From: Desulfobacter sp.
GTDB lineage: Bacteria; Desulfobacterota; Desulfobacteria; Desulfobacterales; Desulfobacteraceae
Direction of reading: 5' to 3'
DNA length: 5,360 nt
NCBI GenBank assembly: GCA_030145005.1
Contig: JAQYWJ010000155.1
Coordinates: 1-5,360, forward strand
In this document: positions 1 through 4,416 of the stretch, piece after piece
Layout of the letters: each line of letters opens with the position of its first letter
Numbering within the stretch: position 1 is the stretch's first letter
Made by a program: the position numbers and the translations under genes
Notes under the pieces: model-generated
What the model saw: only the letters and a program-made list of their open reading frames with translations
What the model was told of the DNA's origin: nothing
Databases searched by the model: none

Positions 1-1
1 T

Positions 2-556
2 GCCGAGCGTCTGGCGGAACTGGTGCTGTCGATTAGTACCAGTTTGATTGAACGTCTCAATCTTACGCTTCGTCATACCTTGGCGCCTCTGGTGAGAAAA
101 AGCCGGTGTTTCTGTAAGGATCGGACCCAAATGAGACGGCGTGTAACCTTCTTTCAAGCCTTCTATAATTTTGCTACGCCGCATATGAGTTTGCGCCTGA
201 CTTTGCCTGAGCAGGAGCCATCCGCCTCGGGATTGATTCAGCCCAAGTGGCAACATCGAACCCCTGGGATGGCCGCCGGGCTGACGGATCATGTTTGGAC
301 ATTTCGAGAGCTTCTGACCGCTGAATTTGAGCCGGCCAAAAAGATTGCCGGACAGCAGAACGGAAAGGGATATGAATATAATATGCCGGCCTGTTGGATC
401 ACAGGCCGGCATGGGTTTGAAAGGTGCAATAACTGTTATATTTTGTTAAGGGTTAGGGGCATGGAACTTTTAAAATTTACCAACATGGCGCCGGATTTTT
501 ATCCGTCTTCAAGGCGCATCAATGGGAGAGATATAATTGTATTGTCTGCCCATTGA
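2..556 (+). CDS. DDE transposase, C-terminal part (5' end outside the window)
   Basis: The frame is open to the left edge, so the true start lies outside; the GTG at 23 is only an internal codon. Counting from that GTG, residues 7-60 carry a transposase-like C-terminal block: SLIERLNLTLRHTLAPL, then a basic stretch with paired Arg residues (MRRR), then FFQAFYNFATPHMSLR. An I-E-R-x-N-[LF]-T-[LI]-R block followed by YNF..PH.SLR is typical of the end of the catalytic domain in IS1-like and related DDE transposases, and Glu10 is the likely third acidic catalytic residue. The two upstream Asp residues would be off the window. Family-like sequence fades at about residue 104 (position 334). The rest (335-556) crosses a perfect hairpin and one arm of a large palindrome, so it is probably read-through into non-coding DNA after loss of the original stop. 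I cannot assign the IS family with confidence or say whether the element is still active. Confidence 0.7.
   Translation, partial: AERLAELVLSISTSLIERLNLTLRHTLAPLVRKSRCFCKDRTQMRRRVTFFQAFYNFATPHMSLRLTLPEQEPSASGLIQPKWQHRTPGMAAGLTDHVWTFRELLTAEFEPAKKIAGQQNGKGYEYNMPACWITGRHGFERCNNCYILLRVRGMELLKFTNMAPDFYPSSRRINGRDIIVLSAH
383..412. repeat. Perfect 12-bp inverted repeat (hairpin) downstream of transposase homology
   Basis: ATGCCGGCCTGT (383-394) and its exact reverse complement ACAGGCCGGCAT (401-412) are separated by a 6-nt loop, TGGATC. The stem is GC-rich and would be very stable. No T-run follows on the plus strand. On the minus strand the stem is followed by an AT-rich stretch (ATATTATATTC), so a weak terminator for minus-strand transcripts is possible. 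It may equally be part of the transposon end or a REP-like element. It lies inside the extended open frame but past the part that looks like transposase. Confidence 0.7.
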
Positions 557-622
557 TGCAACGAAGAAGATGGGTAAAAAGACAAGTCATGTTGTAAATT
601 TTCTTGTTTCCATGGCCCTTAA
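446..622. repeat. Large imperfect palindrome (about 177 bp)
   Basis: The left arm (446-526) aligns with the reverse complement of the right arm (549-622). Shared blocks in order, outside to centre, are TTAAGGG, CATGGAA, AAATTTAC, AACATG, TTTTTA, TCTTC and GCATCAATGGG. The innermost 11 bp (516-526 with 549-559) pair perfectly around a 22-nt centre that can itself pair weakly (AGA with TCT). Overall arm identity is roughly 70% by eye with small gaps. Beyond the arms, 401-445 and 623-661 also show scattered matches (ACAG..CATGGG..GGT), so the symmetry may extend further. The left arm overlaps the tail of the transposase frame. It could be a MITE-like or REP-type element, or the folded end of the neighbouring transposon. 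No target-site duplication was identified. Confidence 0.7.
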
Positions 623-623
623 G

Positions 624-662
624 CTTGGGTGCCTATAGACCAGATCAGCCCATGGCTGTTAT
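624..662. repeat. Dispersed repeat, copy 1 (inverted relative to 5280-5318)
   Basis: This 39-nt stretch matches the reverse complement of 5280-5318 at 33 of 39 positions, including an exact 18-nt block, TCAGCCCATGGCTGTTAT. It contains a small hairpin, CAGCC-CAT-GGCTG (646-658). The right end of the repeat includes the TAA stop of the MlaC gene (659-661), so the hairpin sits immediately after that stop on the minus strand. No T-run follows it, so a terminator role is uncertain. Confidence 0.75.
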
Positions 663-1288
663 TCAGAACTGTTTTTTGCATCAAGATCTTTTAGAAGCTC
701 TGAAAACGATTTTTGGCCAAGGAATTCACTGAATTGAGAGCGGTAATTATTAACCATACTCACTCCTTCGATGTTGATATCAAACACCATCCAGGGATCT
801 TTACCCTGCCTGTACATCATGTACGCAATGGGAATTTCAGTACCATCAGGGGTAATAATCTGGGTCTGAACTTTTGCATATTCCCGATCCTTTTTTGTTT
901 TGCGCTGCTCATTAAGGTAGACCACCTTTTCATTGGTATAGGTTTCAAGCTTGGATATATAGGTGTTTTCAATCAGAGACTGAAACCGGACCGTAAAAGC
1001 CTGCTTTTCTTCCGGGGTTCGTCCTCTCCAGTGTTTCCCAAGACTGGACTGGGCCATACGCCCAAAATCAAAACCATGCAGGACAATGTCACGGATTTTT
1101 TGCCTGCGAACCTCTTTTTTCTCATCCCCTTTAAATTCCGGTGTGTTAAGCACATCAAGGATGGCATCAATCCTGACCTTAAGGGCCTGTGTGGCTGACA
1201 AGGCGTCGGAAGCCAGGGTCTGTTGAGTAAAAACAGACATTGGAGAAAACATGAATGCAAATAAAATCAGTGTTCTGATTATTTTCAT
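659..1288 (-). CDS. mlaC: MlaC-family periplasmic phospholipid-binding protein
   Basis: This is a 209-residue exported protein of the MlaC/Ttg2D family, the soluble periplasmic lipid carrier of the Mla system, which shuttles phospholipids between an outer-membrane complex and the MlaFEDB transporter of the inner membrane. Residues 1-27 form a signal peptide (MKIIRTLILFAFMF, cleavage near TLA-SD). The family core follows: QALKVRIDAILDVLN, FDFGRMAQSSLGKHW, TPEEKQAFTVRFQSLIENTYISKLETY, and the C-terminal signature WMVFDINIEGVSMVNNYRSQF at about 166-186. Length is normal for the family. I chose the ATG at 1288 because GAAGGA lies 9 nt upstream. The ATG at 1309, which would add MFEGLKR and overlap the upstream stop (ATGTTTGA), is the alternative; either way translation is probably coupled to the gene before it. 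No mlaFED genes lie beside it, so its transporter must be elsewhere. Family assignment is firm; the in-vivo role is inferred. Confidence 0.88.
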   Translation of the reverse strand: MKIIRTLILFAFMFSPMSVFTQQTLASDALSATQALKVRIDAILDVLNTPEFKGDEKKEVRRQKIRDIVLHGFDFGRMAQSSLGKHWRGRTPEEKQAFTVRFQSLIENTYISKLETYTNEKVVYLNEQRKTKKDREYAKVQTQIITPDGTEIPIAYMMYRQGKDPWMVFDINIEGVSMVNNYRSQFSEFLGQKSFSELLKDLDAKNSSE

Positions 1289-1301
1289 CCGTTTTAATCC
1301 T

Positions 1302-1862
1302 TCAAACATTGCCTGTCTTATTTAAAATGGCGTCAATCTCCTGGAAGGGAAAAGGCGCGGATAAATTTTTTGCGCCCTGACCTTTGGGGCTTGCTTTAGG
1401 TTTATGGCCGGAACCTGTAAACGAAACTACTTGACCGTCTTTGAACTCAATCTGGTAGTTGGGACGGATACCTTTGCCCGTAGTGCCGAAAAGAACTTTT
1501 GATTCGGAATCGCCTGCCATGTTTTTCAGTACTTTTTCAAGAAATGTTTTTGATAATTGTGCCACCCGATCAATGTCCCATTCAATATTGTTTTTTACCC
1601 GAGATCCGGAGCCGGATGCTGTTCCTTTGGTTTTTAACTTGGAAATCCTGTCTTCCATGCCTTTGAGCTTCATTGCCAGATTCTTAACCGAACGTTCCTG
1701 AATATCTCCTGAAGCCTTAGGCCTCAACTCGTCCAGTTCACCGAATGCCTGGTCAAAGCAGGCCTTAGACTCATCCACCTCCTTTTTTTCTATGAGCTGG
1801 TCCATTTGTTCACACAAACGGTTGATGGACAGTCTTGATTCACGGAATTTAGTGGGTTCCAT
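1302..1862 (-). CDS. Unrecognised small soluble protein, first gene of the mlaC unit
   Basis: I do not recognise this 186-residue protein. It has no signal peptide or membrane segment. Residues about 1-77 are highly charged and helical (MDQLIEKKEVDESKACFDQAF, then MKLKGMEDRISKLKTKG), consistent with a short coiled coil. A Gly/Ser linker (TASGSGS, 81-87) leads to a second part containing WDIDRVAQLSKTFLEKVLKNM and a beta-like segment (NYQIEFKDGQVVSFTGSG), followed by a Lys/Gly-rich stretch and a C-terminal helix (FQEIDAILNK). The ATG at 1862 was chosen because a full AAGGAGGT (1866-1873) precedes it by 3 nt; an upstream in-frame TTG at 1889 lies before that site. Its TGA (1302-1304) overlaps or nearly touches the MlaC start, so the two are one transcription unit. 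That suggests, but does not show, a cell-envelope link. Confidence 0.8.
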   Translation of the reverse strand: MEPTKFRESRLSINRLCEQMDQLIEKKEVDESKACFDQAFGELDELRPKASGDIQERSVKNLAMKLKGMEDRISKLKTKGTASGSGSRVKNNIEWDIDRVAQLSKTFLEKVLKNMAGDSESKVLFGTTGKGIRPNYQIEFKDGQVVSFTGSGHKPKASPKGQGAKNLSAPFPFQEIDAILNKTGNV

Positions 1863-1865
1863 TTT

Positions 1866-1873
1866 ACCTCCTT
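1866..1873 (-). promoter_or_regulatory. Consensus ribosome binding site that fixes the start at 1862
   Basis: On the minus strand this reads AAGGAGGT, the full anti-16S match, 3 nt before the ATG at 1860-1862. It argues against the longer in-frame start at 1889. Confidence 0.85.
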
Positions 1874-1914
1874 CATGGTTAATGCACAAACTGTTTAACC
1901 GCCTGTTTTGTCTG

Positions 1915-1923
1915 CCCCCCCCC
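1915..1923 (-). other. G9 homopolymer in the 5' leader of the mlaC unit
   Basis: Nine consecutive C on the plus strand give G9 in the predicted leader RNA, between the promoter at 1993-2021 and the start at 1862. Runs of this length are prone to length change. The leader also has CCGCC and GGCGG segments on either side of the run that could pair. Confidence 0.6.
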
Positions 1924-1992
1924 TGTTTTTTAGGTTATAGGGCGCCTGAAACCGGCGGCAACATGCTGCAATTGATTCGTTATTGTTTCAAT

Positions 1993-2021
1993 ATTCTACA
2001 CCGACTGCATATTTATTTCAA
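1993..2021 (-). promoter_or_regulatory. Sigma70-like promoter for the 1302-1862/mlaC unit
   Basis: On the minus strand, TTGAAA (2016-2021) is followed after exactly 17 nt by TAGAAT (1993-1998). Both boxes are one substitution from consensus. The predicted start near 1986 gives a leader of about 124 nt before the ATG at 1862. The promoter lies back-to-back with the RNase H promoter; their -35 boxes are 32 bp apart. Confidence 0.65.
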
Positions 2022-2053
2022 GAAACAGCCCAATTTTGATACACAGATGTTTC

Positions 2054-2082
2054 TTTACATTCCTTTTTTTTGCTCTTATAGT
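2054..2082 (+). promoter_or_regulatory. Sigma70-like promoter for RNase H, placing the start on the ATG
   Basis: TTTACA (2054-2059) is followed after 17 nt by TATAGT (2077-2082). Each box differs from consensus at one position. The usual 6-7 nt distance from the -10 box puts transcript +1 at about 2088-2089, the A of the rnhA ATG. No Shine-Dalgarno-like sequence precedes that ATG; the sequence just before it is CTTATAGTCTGACC. Confidence 0.55.
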
Positions 2083-2088
2083 CTGACC

Positions 2089-2808
2089 ATGAAATTTTAC
2101 GCAGTGGCCAGGGGCCGAAGAACAGGTATATTCACATCGTGGCCCGATGCCGAGCGCCAGGTCAAAGGATTTGCAGGCGCCCGATTCAAAAGCTTTAAAA
2201 CAAAACAGGAGGCCTTGGCTTTTCTGGAGGATCCGTCCTACACAAATTCTGCGTCTTCAACTAAAAATATTGGTTTTGCCCCCCCAAAAAAAAAGAGCGG
2301 GCACCGGCAGCCGGCCGATTATGAATACCCGGAAAATGCCGTGATGGTATATACCGACGGTGGTGCCATCGGCAACCCCGGTCCCGGGGGATATGGCGTG
2401 GTATTTGAAACAGGGGAATCCTTTTCCGGCGGGTTTAATCTGACCACCAACAACCGCATGGAACTTTTGGCTGTTATCGTGGCCCTTGAGGCCCTTGAAG
2501 GAGAGACCCGTCCTATCTGCCTGCATTCGGATTCCAGGTACGTTGTCAACGGCATTACCAAAAACTGGGCAAAGGCATGGAAACGTAGGGGCTGGAAAAA
2601 ATCCGACGGTACCCCGGCCATGAATCCTGATCTGTGGCAGCGTCTTTTGGATCTGCTGCCCGATCTTGATATCCGGTTCATCTGGGTAAAAGGCCATGCT
2701 GGTAACCCCTTAAACGAAGCCTGCGATCACCTTGCCAATTCAACAGCTCGCATGCCCGGCCTGCCGGACGACACAGGTTATCTTAAAAGCCGCAAGAACA
2801 GCGCCTAA
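2089..2808 (+). CDS. rnhA: Ribonuclease HI with N-terminal hybrid-binding domain
   Basis: This enzyme cuts the RNA strand of RNA-DNA hybrids and is involved in R-loop and primer removal in the cytoplasm. The 239-residue protein has two parts. Residues 1-47 form the RNase H1 N-terminal (caulimovirus VI-type) hybrid-binding domain: KFYAVARGRRTGIFTSW, then GARFKSFKTKQEALAFL. A Lys/Pro linker (about 48-80) joins it to the catalytic domain (about 84-222). All catalytic residues are visible: Asp90 in YTDGGAIGNPGPGGYG, Glu125 in NNRMELLA, Asp148 in LHSDSRYVVNGI, His203 in VKGHAGNPLNE and Asp213 in ACDHLAN. The basic handle KNWAKAWKRRGWKK (158-171) is also present. The frame is open upstream to 1792, but the family starts at MKFYAV and the extra 99 codons cover the divergent promoter region, so I start at 2089. 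It is convergent with the HDOD gene. A C7A9 run (2279-2294) lies in the linker. Confidence 0.95.
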   Translation: MKFYAVARGRRTGIFTSWPDAERQVKGFAGARFKSFKTKQEALAFLEDPSYTNSASSTKNIGFAPPKKKSGHRQPADYEYPENAVMVYTDGGAIGNPGPGGYGVVFETGESFSGGFNLTTNNRMELLAVIVALEALEGETRPICLHSDSRYVVNGITKNWAKAWKRRGWKKSDGTPAMNPDLWQRLLDLLPDLDIRFIWVKGHAGNPLNEACDHLANSTARMPGLPDDTGYLKSRKNSA

Positions 2809-2825
2809 GGGACCCGGGGGAAATT

Positions 2826-2839
2826 AAAAAGATCTTTTT
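2826..2839. terminator. A/T palindrome between convergent genes, possible bidirectional terminator
   Basis: AAAAAGATCTTTTT is a perfect 14-bp palindrome in the 33-bp gap between the rnhA stop and the HDOD stop, with T-runs on both strands. The stem is A:T only, so it is weak as an intrinsic terminator. It is the only candidate in the gap, preceded on the plus strand by GC-rich GGGACCCGGGGG. Confidence 0.35.
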
Positions 2840-2841
2840 TG

Positions 2842-3864
2842 TCAATGAAACAACGAACGTATCCAGGCAAAAAATCCTGTTTTAGATGGGTTGGCTTCAG
2901 TTGGCTTCAGCTTGGGCGATTCAGATACCGTCTCTTGTTTTTGGGGGGCGATACCGGTGATGCTTTCTGATTTTTCTTCCAGGGAAGCTTGGATTTCTTT
3001 GACTACCGCTTCCTGAATTTCCTTTTTGGACAATAGTAATCCCGATTGCCTGGGGATCCATGTGGATTCAAGAGAAGTGACACAGCCATCGCCATTCTTT
3101 CCAATACCGGACATAGAGGCAACGGCATAGGCGAACTGAGTTAATGCCGCTATATTTCTATCCTTTTCCGGTGCCAGATCCGGATTTTGGTAAAATTCAA
3201 CACCAGTACAAACCCGGGAAGGGATATGCCAGATCCCCAACAATGTTGATGCGATATTAGTGTCTGTAGTTCCAAATTCATCCAACTCCACAGCATGAAC
3301 AGGTATTTTTAATCTGGCTGCTGTTTGAATGCATTTTGAAAATTCAAAAGGATAATGAATTGCAAGAATTAATTTTCCAATACCATGAAGCAATCCCGCA
3401 ATATAAAGTTCACCCGGATTGACATCCATGTCCAGGTTCGGGTGCCCCAGACGTCTTGCTGCATTGGCGCAAGACCAGGAAAAGGCCCAATACTCTTGGG
3501 CTTGAAATCCCTCTATTTCAGGAATCTTTGGAAACATACGCCGGAAAAAATACAGGTTGGCGGAATCAATGGTCTCTTGAAGTCCGATACGAACAATGGC
3601 TGACCGCAAACTGTAAACCTCATCAACTCCCTTGAAATAAACGGAATTTGCCAATTGAAGCATCATGGATAAAAGCCCTGGATCCGAATCAATGATCTCT
3701 ACAAAATCATCCACTTCTATATCTTCAATTGGTTTTCTAATTAGGGACATCAGTTTCGGCCCATTGGCCGGCATAGGAGGTATTTTAAATTTTGAATTTA
3801 AAATATCCAATGCTATGGCATTGGCAATGGTTTCTTCTCCCTGTCTTTTTTCTTTAGTCGTCAT
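2842..3864 (-). CDS. HDOD-domain protein (degenerate HD motif)
   Basis: The protein has 340 residues and is probably cytoplasmic. Residues about 23-225 form an HDOD domain, a catalytically dead relative of HD phosphohydrolases found in bacterial signalling proteins. Visible family landmarks are KIPPMPANGPKLMSLI, IDSDPGLLSMMLQLANSVYF, VYSLRSAIVRIGLQET, WAFSWSCANAARRLG, LYIAGLLHGIGKLIL and the closing ASTLLGIWHIP. The HD-type motif is HGIG rather than HDIG (residues 160-163), so no metal-dependent hydrolysis is expected. From about 285 a charged, low-complexity helical linker leads to an aromatic C-terminal tail (GFFAWIRSLFH) that could touch a membrane or partner. The ATG at 3864 has AGGA 6 nt upstream; an in-frame TTG at 3879 is less likely. 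It lies 111 bp beyond the preceding same-strand gene, so it probably has its own promoter. The signal it handles is unknown. Confidence 0.85.
   Translation of the reverse strand: MTTKEKRQGEETIANAIALDILNSKFKIPPMPANGPKLMSLIRKPIEDIEVDDFVEIIDSDPGLLSMMLQLANSVYFKGVDEVYSLRSAIVRIGLQETIDSANLYFFRRMFPKIPEIEGFQAQEYWAFSWSCANAARRLGHPNLDMDVNPGELYIAGLLHGIGKLILAIHYPFEFSKCIQTAARLKIPVHAVELDEFGTTDTNIASTLLGIWHIPSRVCTGVEFYQNPDLAPEKDRNIAALTQFAYAVASMSGIGKNGDGCVTSLESTWIPRQSGLLLSKKEIQEAVVKEIQASLEEKSESITGIAPQKQETVSESPKLKPTEANPSKTGFFAWIRSLFH
2891..2910. repeat. 10-bp exact tandem duplication inside the HDOD gene
   Basis: TTGGCTTCAG occurs twice in direct succession. It lies in the codons for the linker just before the aromatic C-terminal tail. 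Because 10 is not a multiple of three, gain or loss of one unit would change the last codons of the protein. Confidence 0.8.
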
Positions 3865-3934
3865 ATTCTTTCCTGTCAATTAAAATCTTATCAATCAAAA
3901 AGGCTCATGCTGCGTTTCGGGGTCGTAGAATGGT

Positions 3935-3959
3935 AAAGGGTTAGGCCCATGGGCCTTAA
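3935..3959. repeat. GGCCCATGG-centred palindrome, possible member of the dispersed repeat family
   Basis: AGGCCCATGGGCCT (3943-3956) is a perfect 14-bp palindrome, flanked by TT and TAA that extend pairing with one bulge. It lies 20 bp past the stop of the small exported-protein gene in the 111-bp gap before the HDOD gene. The left side (3933-3952) matches 445-464, the left edge of the large palindrome, at 17 of 20 positions. No T-run follows on the minus strand, so termination is possible but not supported. Confidence 0.6.
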
Positions 3960-3975
3960 TTCATATATTATTATA

Positions 3976-4416
3976 TTACTCCTGCTTAATCCAATACCGG
4001 GCCCACGGACATCGTTCCTTGTATGGATAGCGGATTAATTCCGTAGCAAGAATGCGAAAATCCTTGTGTCTGATGGTGAAATAGGAAACTACCTTTTTTC
4101 CTTTTAAGTCCCTTAATCCCATGGCAACATACAAGGTACGGTACTGCCCTTGAACATCACACTTAACCGTCCCGGTAAGAATGGTGATATCCAGTTCCCT
4201 GGTAACATTGAAAAGATTCACCATGATCACGGTAAAGTTTTTTTCCTTAAAATGTTTTTCAGCATCTGTCCGGGTGAGCTCGCATTGAATAAAATTCTTA
4301 AATCCGGCCTCCAGTTCATAAAATGCCTGGCCTGCCGCACGTCCGGTTCCAGGAACCGTTAGAAAAATTATAAATACGGCACTGCAGATTTTTGTTATCT
4401 TTTCCATTTTATCCAT
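3976..4416 (-). CDS. Small exported protein of unknown function
   Basis: I do not recognise this 146-residue protein. Residues 1-28 form a signal peptide (basic MDKMEKITK, hydrophobic ICSAVFIIFLTV, cleavage near GRAA-GQ), so the mature protein should be periplasmic or secreted. The mature part has about 118 residues and alternates likely helix (FYELEAGFKNF, RTDAEKHFKEKN) with beta-like stretches (TVIMVNLFNV, ELDITILTGTVKCDV, YRTLYVAMGL, KVVSYFTIRH). It has three cysteines (45, 86, 136) and an aromatic C-terminus, CPWARYWIKQE. Its start overlaps the upstream stop (ATGGATAA, 4409-4416), which implies translational coupling and a shared function with that exported receiver-like protein. The ATG at 4407 is an alternative start. 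No strong Shine-Dalgarno precedes either one, which fits coupling. Confidence 0.75.
   Translation of the reverse strand: MDKMEKITKICSAVFIIFLTVPGTGRAAGQAFYELEAGFKNFIQCELTRTDAEKHFKEKNFTVIMVNLFNVTRELDITILTGTVKCDVQGQYRTLYVAMGLRDLKGKKVVSYFTIRHKDFRILATELIRYPYKERCPWARYWIKQE

Noticed and set aside
446..622. CRISPR array or tandem repeat
   Set aside because: The repeated blocks are in inverted, not direct, orientation and have no regular spacer units.
713..1198. Plus-strand open frame of 161 codons opposite mlaC
   Set aside because: It lies wholly antisense to a well-supported MlaC gene, has no recognisable domain and no ribosome binding site; it is a shadow frame.
1792..2088. 99-codon N-terminal extension of RNase H
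   Set aside because: The family begins at MKFYAVARGR. The extension runs through homopolymers, both divergent promoters and the start of the opposite gene, and has no domain character.
2257..2697. Minus-strand open frames (146 and 120 codons) opposite RNase H
   Set aside because: They are antisense to a gene with every catalytic residue intact and have no Shine-Dalgarno or domain.
3385..3883. Two 72-codon plus-strand frames opposite the HDOD gene
   Set aside because: They are short frames antisense to a clear HDOD domain, without supporting start signals.
3865..3975. Promoter for the HDOD gene
   Set aside because: Only a TAAGAT-like -10 was seen, and 17 nt upstream there is no acceptable -35 box, so I could not support a specific site.
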